Below are positions 18,605-26,829 of a DNA stretch of 64,000 nucleotides, in pieces. Below the pieces are notes generated by a model. It did no database searches, was not told the origin of the DNA, and saw nothing but the letters and a program-made list of their open reading frames with translations. The position numbers and the translations under genes are program-made. The stretch lies in the NCBI RefSeq assembly GCF_001411495.1, contig NZ_CP012982.1:1-64000 (forward strand), written 5' to 3'. Numbering within the stretch: the first letter of the stretch is position 1; every line of letters begins with the position of its first letter. Origin of the DNA: Burkholderia cepacia ATCC 25416 (GTDB taxonomy: Bacteria; Pseudomonadota; Gammaproteobacteria; Burkholderiales; Burkholderiaceae).

Positions 18605-19675
18605 TCACGCGATCCACTCGGCCCACAGCATCGTCAGCACCGTCATCAGCGCGGGGCCGACGAACAGCCCGATCAGGCCGAACGTCTCGGCGCCGCCGAG
18701 GATGCCGAACAGCACCAGCAGGAACGGCAGCCGCGCCGAGCTGCCGATCAGCACCGGCCGCACGAAATGCTCGGCGACGAACACGACGACGAAACCGAGC
18801 ACGGCCACCACGACGGCCCACACCGTCGCCCCCTGCACGAACAGCCAGAGCGCCGCGCCGCAAAACACGATCGGCGCGCAGAACGGCAACATCGCGGCAA
18901 TCGCCGTGACGAGGCCGAGCAGCGCCGCATGCGGGACGCCGGCCAGCGCATACGCGATGCCGAGCAGCGCACCCTCGCCGAGCCCGACGACGACGAGCCC
19001 CGTCACCGTGCCGTACACGGCCTTGACCATCCGGTCGATCAGTTCCGCGCCGTTGTGCCCGAACGCGCGCCGCGCGCCCTGCAGCAATGCGCCCGACAGC
19101 TTGTGGCCCGCGCGCAGGATCACGAACAGCGTGACGAGCATGAAGCCGAATTCGAGCAGCACATGCGCGAGCTTCGTGCCGAACTGCCGCCCGAACGCGA
19201 GGAATTTCTCGCTGTTGACGCCGTGCATCGCACTGGCCGCATGCAGCGGATGGCCGAGATTGGCCTGCCACCATTCGGTGATCTGAGCCGAACCGTAAGG
19301 CAGCCGGCTGACGACGTCCGGCAACGGAATGCCGCTGTCCTGGACCGACTTCAGCCACTCGCGCAGGTCGTGCGCCTGCCCGATCGCCTGGACGGCCGCG
19401 ACCGCGATCGGCAGCACGACGAGCAGCGAGATCGCGGCCGTGATGACGGTCGCGATCAGCGTCGGCCGGTCACGGAACAGCCGGTGCGATTCGAAGCATT
19501 TGAGCAGCGGCCACATCGCGATGGCGATCACGCAGGCCCATGCGATGGCGGGAATGAAGTCGCGGATGATCCACAGCGCGAGCACCAGCAGCGCCGCATA
19601 CAGCACGACGCGGGCAACCTGCTGCGCGCGCGGCCGTGCGGCGGGGTCGTGAGACGACGGGACGTGTGCGCCCAT
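18605..19675 (-). CDS. AI-2E (PerM/YdiK) family membrane permease
   Basis: Polytopic inner-membrane protein of 356 residues. Two TM segments near the N-terminus (VVLYAALLVLALWIIRDFIPAIAW region), a long soluble stretch (about 100-180), then at least five TM segments with the family block AHVLLEFGFMLVTLFVILR and GILGGAETFGLIGLFVGPALM. Relatives include TqsA and sodium/proton transporters, so AI-2 export should not be assumed. The ATG at 19675 is preceded by AGAGGTG. A terminator-like hairpin ends only about 17 bases before it (see findings). Confidence 0.85.
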   Translation of the reverse strand: MGAHVPSSHDPAARPRAQQVARVVLYAALLVLALWIIRDFIPAIAWACVIAIAMWPLLKCFESHRLFRDRPTLIATVITAAISLLVVLPIAVAAVQAIGQAHDLREWLKSVQDSGIPLPDVVSRLPYGSAQITEWWQANLGHPLHAASAMHGVNSEKFLAFGRQFGTKLAHVLLEFGFMLVTLFVILRAGHKLSGALLQGARRAFGHNGAELIDRMVKAVYGTVTGLVVVGLGEGALLGIAYALAGVPHAALLGLVTAIAAMLPFCAPIVFCGAALWLFVQGATVWAVVVAVLGFVVVFVAEHFVRPVLIGSSARLPFLLVLFGILGGAETFGLIGLFVGPALMTVLTMLWAEWIA

Positions 19676-19691
19676 GGCACCTCTGTCGAAA

Positions 19692-19739
19692 TGAAAAATG
19701 GCGGTTCGCGCAGGCAACCGGCCTGCATGAACCGCCATT
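19692..19739 (-). terminator. Rho-independent terminator of the pfpI-xenA operon, or leader hairpin of the AI-2E gene
   Basis: Perfect 11-bp outer stem (AATGGCGGTTC at 19697-19707 with its complement at 19729-19739), an inner 5-bp stem GCAGG/CCTGC, a short loop, and then TTTTTCAT on the minus strand. It lies 61 bp past the xenA stop and ends about 17 bases before the AI-2E start codon, so it either insulates that gene or controls it. Confidence 0.8.
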
Positions 19740-19799
19740 CTATCCATCGGCGCCGGATCGGCGACGCGCAAGATGCGCGCGCCGTGTCGTCAAGGCGGC

Positions 19800-20909
19800 T
19801 CAGGCCGCCTTGTCGGCGATCCGGTAGCGCTCGAGCCAGTGCGCGTACGGCGCGGGCAGCGTCCACGACGGACGCTCGACGCCGAGCTGCCTGGCCGCGT
19901 AGTACGGCCAGTGCGGATCGGCCAGGTGCGCGCGACCGACCATCACGAGATCGAGCTGCGCTTCGGCCACCACGCGGTTCGCCAGTTGCGGCGTGTCGAT
20001 CCCCCATGCGGACGACACCGGCAGCCCGGCCTCGCGGCGCACGCGCTCGGCGATCGGCGCGAGGAACGCCGGACCCCACGGAATCTGCGCGGCGGGCGTC
20101 GAGAAGCCGACCGACACGCTCAGCATGTCGAGCCCTTCCCGCTTCATCCGCTGCGTGAGCGCGATCGACTCGGCGAGCGTCTCTTCGTCGCGGCCGTCGT
20201 ATTCGATCACGCCCAGGCGCGCGGTCAGCGGCAGGTGCTCGGGCCAGACCTTGCGCACGGCCGCGAGCGTGTCGACGAGGAAGCGGCCGCGATTCTCGGC
20301 CGAGCCGCCATATTCGTCGGTGCGGTGGTTCGAATGCACCGAGAAGAAGCTCTGGCCGAGATAACCGTGCGCAAAGTGCAATTCGAGCCATTCGAAGCCG
20401 AGATCGCGCGCACGCTTCGCCGATGCGACGAAATCGGCCTGCACGCGGGCGATGTCGTCGTGCGTCATTTCACGCGGCACTTTCGGCAGGTGCGCGCCGA
20501 ACGGCACGGCCGACGGGGCGATGGTCTGCCAGCCGCGCGGATCGCCGTCGGCGATATGGTCGTCGCCTTCCCACGGACGGTTCGCGCTCGCCTTGCGGCC
20601 CGCGTGCGCGATCTGGATGCCGGGCACCGCGCCGGCCGCCTTGATCGCCGCGACCGACGGCGCGAACGCTGCGGCCTGCGCATCGGTCCACAGCCCCGCG
20701 CAACCCGGCGTGATGCGCCCTTCCGGCGACACGGCCGTCGCCTCGGCGATCACGAGGCCCGCGCCGCCGCGCGCGATGCCGGCCAGATGCACGTGATGCC
20801 AGTCGTTGACGACGCCGTCCTCGGCGACGTACTGGCACATCGGCGGCACCGCGATACGGTTGCGCAGCGTGACATCCTTGAGTTTGAACGGTTCGAACAG
20901 GGCAGACAT
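19800..20909 (-). CDS. xenA: Old-yellow-enzyme ene-reductase, xenobiotic reductase A
   Basis: FMN-dependent NAD(P)H:flavin oxidoreductase, 369 residues, reducing activated alkenes, nitro compounds and quinones. The class-specific residues match XenA of Pseudomonas putida as I recall it: Cys 25 (VPPMCQY), His 178 and His 181 with Tyr 183 (LELHFAHGYL), plus HHVHLAGIARGGAG and AHAGRKASANRPWEGDD. I chose the ATG at 20909 with AGGAG upstream rather than the one 27 bases earlier. It follows the DJ-1/PfpI gene on the same strand (141 bp gap). Upstream operators suggest control by a TetR sensor of reactive electrophiles. Confidence 0.93.
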   Translation of the reverse strand: MSALFEPFKLKDVTLRNRIAVPPMCQYVAEDGVVNDWHHVHLAGIARGGAGLVIAEATAVSPEGRITPGCAGLWTDAQAAAFAPSVAAIKAAGAVPGIQIAHAGRKASANRPWEGDDHIADGDPRGWQTIAPSAVPFGAHLPKVPREMTHDDIARVQADFVASAKRARDLGFEWLELHFAHGYLGQSFFSVHSNHRTDEYGGSAENRGRFLVDTLAAVRKVWPEHLPLTARLGVIEYDGRDEETLAESIALTQRMKREGLDMLSVSVGFSTPAAQIPWGPAFLAPIAERVRREAGLPVSSAWGIDTPQLANRVVAEAQLDLVMVGRAHLADPHWPYYAARQLGVERPSWTLPAPYAHWLERYRIADKAA

Positions 20910-21050
20910 CCACGGCTCCTTTGCTTGGTTCTGCAAAACGACGGGAAACGCGCCGTGCGGTGCGCACGACGGAACGATTCGGGCCGTCGCCGGACGGCTT
21001 GCGCCCGGCGACGGATACGGTGCGGCGCCGGCCCGGCCGGCGCCATCGGC

Positions 21051-21737
21051 TCAACGGCGGCCGAGTTGCGCGAGCAGCGCCTCGGCGGCGGGCGCCGACG
21101 ATGCGGGGTTCTGCCCCGTGATCAGCAGCCCGTCGGTGACGATATGCGGCGCCCAGTCGGCGCTGCGTTCGAATTGCGCGCCGTTGGTCTTCAGCATGTC
21201 CTCGACGAGGAACGGCACGACTTCCGTCAGTTCGACGGCCGCTTCCTCGCTGTTGGTGAAGCCCGTCACGCGCTTGCCGCGCACGACCGATTCGCCGGTC
21301 TGCGGATTCTTCACGTGACGCAGCACGCCCGGCGCGTGGCAGACCGCCGCCACCGGCTTGCCGGCCGCCAGCGCGCGCTCGATCAGGCCGATCGAATGCA
21401 GATCCTCGGCGAGATCCCACAGCGGGCCGTGGCCGCCCGGGTAGAACACGGCGTCGTAGTCGTCAACGGACACGTCGGCCAGCTTGCGCGTCGACGCCAG
21501 TTCGGCCTTGGCCGCCGCATCGGCTTCGAAGCGGCGCGTCGCGTCGGTCTGGGCGGCCGGATCGCTGCTTTTCGGGTCGAGCGGCGGCTGGCCGCCCTTC
21601 GGCGACACGAGCGTCAGCTCGACGCCCGCATCCTTGAACACGTAGTACGGCGCGGCCAGTTCCTCGAGCCAGAAGCCGGTCTTCTTGCCGGTGTCGCCGA
21701 GCGTGTCGTGCGAGGTCAGGACAACCAGAATCTTCAT
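21051..21737 (-). CDS. DJ-1/PfpI-family protein, Hsp31-like
   Basis: Type 1 glutamine-amidotransferase-like protein of 228 residues. The nucleophile elbow AVCHAPG gives Cys 133 with His 134, and the family's conserved Glu lies near residue 25 (FWLEEL). The Hsp31/GLO III subgroup detoxifies methylglyoxal without cofactor or protects proteins. An internal stretch (about 48-85, PPLDPKSSDPAAQTD) is typical of that subgroup. The gene leads an operon with xenA, both fitting electrophile detoxification, and two palindromic operators lie upstream. The precise activity is inferred. Confidence 0.85.
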   Translation of the reverse strand: MKILVVLTSHDTLGDTGKKTGFWLEELAAPYYVFKDAGVELTLVSPKGGQPPLDPKSSDPAAQTDATRRFEADAAAKAELASTRKLADVSVDDYDAVFYPGGHGPLWDLAEDLHSIGLIERALAAGKPVAAVCHAPGVLRHVKNPQTGESVVRGKRVTGFTNSEEAAVELTEVVPFLVEDMLKTNGAQFERSADWAPHIVTDGLLITGQNPASSAPAAEALLAQLGRR

Positions 21738-21878
21738 GATCGGACACTCCTTCGAAAAGTTGACGGGAACGGGGCCGCATGATCCAGAAAACCGGCCGGC
21801 GCGGCGCGCCGCCTGTCCGTTAGTCAGCTGTGACGCGTCATCGTGCGACCCGCGTATCCGAATGCGGCATGCGCCTAT

Positions 21879-21893
21879 TAGACCAGTCGTCTA
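21879..21893. promoter_or_regulatory. NemR-like TetR operator, proximal copy
   Basis: TAGACCAGTCGTCTA: TAGAC and GTCTA are perfect inverted arms around 5 bases. It resembles the TAGACC-type dyads bound by NemR-like TetR repressors of ene-reductase genes (recollection). No TetR gene is next to it. Confidence 0.65.
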
Positions 21894-22025
21894 GAACATT
21901 CGAAAATAAAACGACGGCGTCTCGCCGCGCTACCAGCACCACGGCGCGAGATGGCATTTTTCGCGCCTTGCTTGCCTGCGCCACGGACGTCGCCGCATTC
22001 ACGAGGACGGATGATAGTCGCGGAT

Positions 22026-22040
22026 TAGACCGGTCGTCTA
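22026..22040. promoter_or_regulatory. NemR-like TetR operator, distal copy
   Basis: TAGACCGGTCGTCTA, the same dyad with one changed base, 147 bp (about 14 helix turns) from the first. Such spacing would allow two dimers on one face, or looping. Its flanks (GATTAGACCGGTCGTCTAGT) match the first copy beyond the core. Confidence 0.65.
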
Positions 22041-22128
22041 GTATTCGGACAATCATCCCTGCCGCCGTCATGGCCTTTCGCGAGGGGCGCGATCCGTGGG
22101 TGTCCGCAGGTGCTCACGCCCCTCGCCT

Positions 22129-23154
22129 TCACCGCGCCGGCTGGTCGCGCAACGGACCGTCGGTGTCGCCCGCCTCGATTGCCGGCGCCTCGAGCCGGTG
22201 CTCGCGCACGCCGTCGCCCAGCAGGCGCAGCATCAGTTCCGCGAGCGAGCGCCCCGATGCGTGGCCGGTCGGCTGCACGACCGCCGTCACGCGATACGGG
22301 TGCGCGAGGCCCGGCGGCACGCCGTCGTAGACGATCAGCGACATGTCCTCGCCCAGGCGCAGCCCGCTGTCCACGAGCGCCCGAAACGCGCCGCCGCCCG
22401 CGATATTGTTGTCGACCAGCAGCGCCGTCGGCCGCTCGGCGCGCGCGAGCAGCGCCCGCACCGCCTGCAACCCGCCGTCGTGCGTGAACGGGCACTCGAC
22501 GAGCAGCGCCGGATCCGGCTCGATGCCGGCTTCGCGCAGGGCCGACAGATAGCCTGCACGGCGCTGCGCGGCGAAATTCAGGGCAAGCGGCGCGCTGATC
22601 ATCGCAATGCGCCGGTGCCCGAAACCCGTCAGCCGGCGCACCGCGTCCCGCGCGCCCGCTTCGTTGTCGAAGTCGAACCACGCGTACGGCTCGGCCATCC
22701 GGGTCCGGCCGTACGCCACGTACGGAAACGCGCTCGCCTGCAGGTACGCGATGCGCGGATCGTCGACCAGCGTTCGCGCGACGATCAGGCCGTCGACGAG
22801 TTTGCCTTCGACGATGCGCCGATAGGTGTCCAGTTCCGCGTTCGGCCGCGCCGACGCGATGATGAAATCGAGATTGCGTTCCGCGAGCCGCTCGGTGATG
22901 CCCGCGACGACCTCGCCGAAACGCGGATCGCCGAGATCGCCCGCGCCGAACGGATAAACGATCCCGATCATGTCGGCCCGACCGGTCGCCAGCCGGCGCG
23001 CGGTCGGGTCCGCCACATAGCCCATTTCCCGTGCAACTCGCGCCACGCGTTCGCGCGTCGCCTCGCTGACGTCGTCGTAGCCGTTCAGCGCACGGCTGAC
23101 CGTCGTCCGCGACAGCCCGAGCGCGTCCGACAGCGCCTTCAGATTCACCTTCAC
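22129..23154 (-). CDS. LacI-family repressor of the fructan genes
   Basis: About 341 residues: N-terminal LacI helix-turn-helix (LKALSDALGLSRTTVSRALNGYDDVSEATRERV), hinge, and a periplasmic-binding-protein-like effector domain (IGIVYPFGAGDLGDPRF, DGLIVARTLVDD, ALLVDNNIAGGGAF). I chose the GTG at 23154 because GAGGAG lies five bases before it; an ATG at 23169 would add five residues. It is divergent from levansucrase, and the shared gap contains CG-centred palindromes of the kind LacI proteins bind. Repression lifted by a sugar such as sucrose or fructose is the natural inference. Confidence 0.88.
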   Translation of the reverse strand: MKVNLKALSDALGLSRTTVSRALNGYDDVSEATRERVARVAREMGYVADPTARRLATGRADMIGIVYPFGAGDLGDPRFGEVVAGITERLAERNLDFIIASARPNAELDTYRRIVEGKLVDGLIVARTLVDDPRIAYLQASAFPYVAYGRTRMAEPYAWFDFDNEAGARDAVRRLTGFGHRRIAMISAPLALNFAAQRRAGYLSALREAGIEPDPALLVECPFTHDGGLQAVRALLARAERPTALLVDNNIAGGGAFRALVDSGLRLGEDMSLIVYDGVPPGLAHPYRVTAVVQPTGHASGRSLAELMLRLLGDGVREHRLEAPAIEAGDTDGPLRDQPAR

Positions 23155-23230
23155 CGTCACTCCTCGCATTCGCCGATCCGCCCGGCCGCCCGAACACAGG
23201 GATGCACCGGCCGGGTAATTATTTCCAATT

Positions 23231-23243
23231 GGTAACGATTACC
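23231..23243. promoter_or_regulatory. Second type of dyad in the lacI/levansucrase gap
   Basis: GGTAA-CGA-TTACC, perfect 5-bp arms, next to CCAATTGG (23225-23232). It lies nearer the lacI start than the two main operators and could serve autoregulation or another regulator. Confidence 0.4.
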
Positions 23244-23267
23244 GTCAATTAAATATCTTTTGCGTTC

Positions 23268-23303
23268 CAAACCGGTTTGAAATAGCATCCAAACCGGTTT
23301 GGA
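23268..23303. promoter_or_regulatory. Tandem LacI-type operators before levansucrase
   Basis: CAAACCGGTTTG (23268-23279) and TCCAAACCGGTTTGGA (23288-23303) are perfect palindromes sharing an identical core. Their centres are about 22 bp apart, two helix turns, so two dimers could bind side by side on one face. The central CpG is typical for LacI-family sites. The downstream copy touches the possible early ATG at 23309. Confidence 0.85.
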
Positions 23304-23356
23304 CATCGATGCCCACTCAGCCGTTCACTTTGACCTTTCCAGGAAACGACGACGAG

Positions 23357-24922
23357 ATGACATACTTTCCCCTTTTCCGCCCGACGACGACCAAACGTTT
23401 GCTCCTCGCTGGCGGCGCACTTGCCGCCTTCGCGTCCGTCGCGCACGCGCAGTCCAGCGGCACGGGCGCGCCCATGCCCACGCCCCATACGCAGCAGGCC
23501 TACGATCCCGAAGGCAACTTCACGATGCGCTGGACGCGTGCGGACATCCGCCAGATCGTCGCGCAGTCGCACACCGCCGGCGCCGACAAGAACTCGCTGC
23601 CGCAAGCGCTGACGATGCCGGACATCCCGCAGGATTTCCCGCTGATCAACTCGAACGTGTGGGTATGGGACACGTGGCCGCTGGCCGACCTGCGCGCGAA
23701 CCAGCTCAGCTACAAGGGCTGGGAGGTGATCTTCTCGCTCACCGCCGATCCGCACGCGGGCTACACGTTCGACGACCGTCACGTCCACGCCCGCATCGGC
23801 TTCTTCTATCGCCGCGCGGGCATCCCCGCGTCGCAGCGCCCCGCCAACGGCGGCTGGACCTGGGGCGGCCACCTGTTCCCGGACGGCGCGAGCGCCAGGG
23901 TATTCGGCACCGCACCGATGACCAACAACGCCGAATGGTCCGGCTCCGCGCGCCTCACGAACGGCAGCAACGTCAGCCTGTACTACACCGCGACGTCGTT
24001 CAACCGCTCGGCGCCCGGCGGCGCGGACATCACGCCGCCGCAGGCGATCATCACGCGCGCCGACGGCAACATCCACGCCGACGACAAGCACGTGTGGTTC
24101 ACCGGCTTCGGCGATCACAAGGCGCTGCTGCAACCGGACGGCAACTACTACCAGACCGGCCAGCAGAACACCTACTTCTCGTTCCGCGATCCGTTCGTGT
24201 TCACCGATCCCGCGCACCCGGGCAAGACCTACATGGTCTTCGAAGGCAATACGGGCGGCCAGCGCGGCGCACGCACCTGCACCGAGGCCGATCTCGGCTA
24301 CGCGCCGAACGATCCGTACAAGGAAGATCTCAACGCGGTGATGAATTCGGGCGCAGTGTATCAAAAGGCCAATGTCGGCCTGGCGGTCGCGACGAACCCG
24401 CAATTGACCGAATGGAAGTTCCTGCCGCCGATCCTGTCGGCGAACTGCGTCGACGACCAGACCGAGCGCCCGCAGATCTACCTGAAGGACGGCAAGTACT
24501 ACCTGTTCACGATCAGCCACCGCACGACGATGGCGGCCGGCGTCGACGGCCCGGACGGCGTGTACGGTTTCGTCGGCAACGGCATCCGCAGCGACTTCCT
24601 GCCGCTGAACGGCGGCAGCGGCCTCGTGCTCGGCAACCCGACCGACTTCTCCGCGCCGGCCGGCGCACCGTATTCGCAGGATCCGAACCAGAACCCGCGC
24701 GAATTCCAGTCGTATTCGCACTACGTGATGCCGGGCGGGCTCGTCGAGTCGTTCATCGATGCGATCGGCCCGCGTCGCGGCGGCACGCTCGCGCCGACGG
24801 TGAAGGTCGGCATCAACGGAACGTCGACGGCGGTCGATCGCACGTATGGCCGCGGCGGGCTCGGCGGCTACGGCGACATTCCGGCGAACCTGCCCGCGAC
24901 GGGCGACGGCCACAACCCGTGA
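23357..24922 (+). CDS. Levansucrase, glycoside hydrolase family 68
   Basis: Secreted fructosyltransferase making levan and fructo-oligosaccharides from sucrose. From the ATG at 23357 it has 521 residues and a Sec-type signal (KRLLLAGGALAAFASVAHAQ). The GH68 triad is all present: nucleophile Asp 105 in WVWDTWPL, transition-state stabiliser Asp 278 in FRDPF, and acid/base Glu 370 in TERPQIY. These forms fit the Gram-negative levansucrases. An ATG at 23309 would add 16 residues but lies against the operator and lacks a ribosome site. A strong terminator follows, then a levanase gene. Confidence 0.93.
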   Translation: MTYFPLFRPTTTKRLLLAGGALAAFASVAHAQSSGTGAPMPTPHTQQAYDPEGNFTMRWTRADIRQIVAQSHTAGADKNSLPQALTMPDIPQDFPLINSNVWVWDTWPLADLRANQLSYKGWEVIFSLTADPHAGYTFDDRHVHARIGFFYRRAGIPASQRPANGGWTWGGHLFPDGASARVFGTAPMTNNAEWSGSARLTNGSNVSLYYTATSFNRSAPGGADITPPQAIITRADGNIHADDKHVWFTGFGDHKALLQPDGNYYQTGQQNTYFSFRDPFVFTDPAHPGKTYMVFEGNTGGQRGARTCTEADLGYAPNDPYKEDLNAVMNSGAVYQKANVGLAVATNPQLTEWKFLPPILSANCVDDQTERPQIYLKDGKYYLFTISHRTTMAAGVDGPDGVYGFVGNGIRSDFLPLNGGSGLVLGNPTDFSAPAGAPYSQDPNQNPREFQSYSHYVMPGGLVESFIDAIGPRRGGTLAPTVKVGINGTSTAVDRTYGRGGLGGYGDIPANLPATGDGHNP

Positions 24923-24970
24923 AGCCGGGATAACCAACAATAACGATCATCGATAAAGGCACGGGGTTAG

Positions 24971-25014
24971 GGAGGCGCATATCGCGCGTGTCGCGTGCGC
25001 GCCTCCACTTTTTT
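24971..25014 (+). terminator. Terminator between levansucrase and levanase
   Basis: GGAGGCGC (24971-24978) pairs with GCGCCTCC (24999-25006), with further pairing in the GC-rich interior, and is followed by AC and six T. It would end most levansucrase transcripts, leaving levanase to read-through or its own promoter in the remaining 84 bp. Confidence 0.8.
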
Positions 25015-25097
25015 CCTTCCATCCATTGCGCGCACCGCCGTCGAAAGCGGCAGGCGCCCTTCTTTCCCGCCTTGCACGGCGAAGCACGACACCCCGC

Positions 25098-26735
25098 ATG
25101 ATATCGACGTCTTTTCGCTTTTCCGCCCGGATCGCCCGGTTGCTGCTCGCCTGCGTGGCCTGTACCCAGGTCGCTGCCGCGCCCTGCCACGCGCCGGCTG
25201 ACGACGGCACCCCGCAATGGCGACCCGCGCTCCATTACACGCCGCAGCGCAACTGGATGAACGATCCGAACGGGCTCGTCTACGACAACGGACGCTATCA
25301 CCTGTTCTACCAATACAATCCGCTCGGCAACGACTGGGGCAACATGTCGTGGGGCCATGCGACGAGCACCGACCTCGTCCACTGGCGCGAGCAGCCGGTC
25401 GCGATGCGCGCGAACGCGACGGAGGAAATCTTCTCCGGCTCGATCGTCGCCGACACCCTCAATACGTCCGGCCTGGGCACGCCCGGCCACTCGCCGCTCG
25501 TCGCGCTTTATACGAGCGTGTACAAGGCGGGCTCCGGCCACGCGCCGGGCATTCAGGCGCAGTCGCTCGCGTACAGCCTCGATCACGGCACGACGTGGCA
25601 ACCTTACGCACGCAATCCGGTGCTGACGCTCGACCCGGAATCGAAGCAATTTCGCGATCCGAAAGTGTCGTGGTATGCGCCGGGCGGCTACTGGCTGATG
25701 ACGACGGTCGTCGCCGATGCGCACGTCGTGAAGCTCTATCGCTCGGACGACCTGATCCACTGGAATTTCCTGAGCGATTTCACGCGGCCGGGCGTGCCGC
25801 ACGACGGCGCGCTGTGGGAAATGCCCGACCTCGTGCCGCTGCCGCTCGACGGCGACCCCGCACAAACACGGTGGGTCATGATCGTCAACGTCAACCCGTG
25901 GTCGATCGCCGGCGGCTCGGGCGCGATGTATTTCGTCGGCCACTTCGACGGCCGCACGTTTACGCCGGATCGCGTCGCCCCCGCCGGTTCCGATCCCGCG
26001 CAATTCCACTGGGTCGACCACGGCGCGGATTTCTACGCAGCCGGCACCTTCTCGGGCGCGCCCGGCTCACGGCCGGTCGCGATCGCGTGGATGAGCAACT
26101 GGGATTACGCGGCGAAAGTGCCGACCGCGCCGTGGCGCGGCGCGATGACCCTGCCGCGTGAACTCTCGCTGAAAACGATCGACGGTGAACCGACGCTCGT
26201 CGTCGCGCCGGCCGCCGCGTTCGACGCATGGGCGGACGGCCGGCCCGCCGTGCACGAAGGCGACCTCACGGTCGACTCCGCGACACGCGCGCTGTCGCCC
26301 GCGACGCGCAGCACCGTCCAGCGCATCACGGTCACGCTCGAGCCGCGGCACGCGGCGCGTGCCGGCCTGATCGTCCGGCGCTCGGCGGACGGCTCGGTCG
26401 GCACCCGGATCGTGTACGACACCGTGAAGCGCACGCTGACGCTCGACCGCTCCCGCTCCGGCGAAGCGAATTTCGCCGGCACGTTCAGCGGCGAACACAT
26501 CGTGGACCTGCCGCTCGAGCACGGACGGCTGCGGCTCGAGATCGTCGTCGATCGCGGCTCGGTCGAAGTGTTCGCGAACGGCGGCCGCGTGGCGCTCACC
26601 GACCTGATCTTCCCGCCGCCCGACGCGGACCGCGTCGCCGTGTTCGCCGAGCACGGCCGCGCGACGTTCTCCGGGCTCACGGTGACGCAGCTCGAAGCCG
26701 GCGGCGACAGGCTTGGCGCCTGTGCGGCGCGATAG
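25098..26735 (+). CDS. Exo-levanase/inulinase, glycoside hydrolase family 32
   Basis: Secreted beta-fructosidase of 545 residues releasing fructose from levan, inulin or sucrose. A signal peptide (about residues 1-28) precedes the five-bladed propeller. Catalytic residues are Asp 56 in WMNDPNG, Asp 187 in FRDPKV and Glu 241 in WEMPDL, where the family's usual ECPDL Cys is replaced by Met. The C-terminal beta-sandwich has ILIVDRGSVEVFANGG-like sequence. The ATG at 25098 gives a clean signal peptide. Pairing with levansucrase suggests a store-and-reuse fructan system under the same LacI control. Confidence 0.92.
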   Translation: MISTSFRFSARIARLLLACVACTQVAAAPCHAPADDGTPQWRPALHYTPQRNWMNDPNGLVYDNGRYHLFYQYNPLGNDWGNMSWGHATSTDLVHWREQPVAMRANATEEIFSGSIVADTLNTSGLGTPGHSPLVALYTSVYKAGSGHAPGIQAQSLAYSLDHGTTWQPYARNPVLTLDPESKQFRDPKVSWYAPGGYWLMTTVVADAHVVKLYRSDDLIHWNFLSDFTRPGVPHDGALWEMPDLVPLPLDGDPAQTRWVMIVNVNPWSIAGGSGAMYFVGHFDGRTFTPDRVAPAGSDPAQFHWVDHGADFYAAGTFSGAPGSRPVAIAWMSNWDYAAKVPTAPWRGAMTLPRELSLKTIDGEPTLVVAPAAAFDAWADGRPAVHEGDLTVDSATRALSPATRSTVQRITVTLEPRHAARAGLIVRRSADGSVGTRIVYDTVKRTLTLDRSRSGEANFAGTFSGEHIVDLPLEHGRLRLEIVVDRGSVEVFANGGRVALTDLIFPPPDADRVAVFAEHGRATFSGLTVTQLEAGGDRLGACAAR

Positions 26736-26779
26736 ATGCAACGCGCGGACGCGATTCGTCCGCCGATGACGAGGGCTGT

Positions 26780-26802
26780 CCGCCCGGCGCAACGCCGGGC
26801 GG
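26780..26802. terminator. GC-rich hairpin between convergent levanase and dehydrogenase genes
   Basis: CCGCCCGGCG and CGCCGGGCGG form a perfect 10-bp stem with a CAA loop. No T run follows on either strand, but its place between two converging stops fits a shared terminator. Confidence 0.5.
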
Positions 26803-26829
26803 TTGCAGCCCCCGCCGGGGCCTCGCCGA

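Larger units (their letters stand above)
21738..22128. promoter_or_regulatory. Promoter region of the pfpI-xenA operon
   Basis: This 391-bp gap between the lacI stop and pfpI start has no credible gene. It is more AT-rich around 21870-21915 and 22010-22050, each part holding one of two similar dyads (listed separately). The proximal dyad lies about 140 bp from the pfpI start and is probably close to the promoter. Confidence 0.55.

Noticed and set aside
18605..19675. AI-2E protein as an autoinducer-2 exporter
   Set aside because: Many members of this family are ion transporters, and no quorum-sensing gene is nearby, so the specific function was not assigned.
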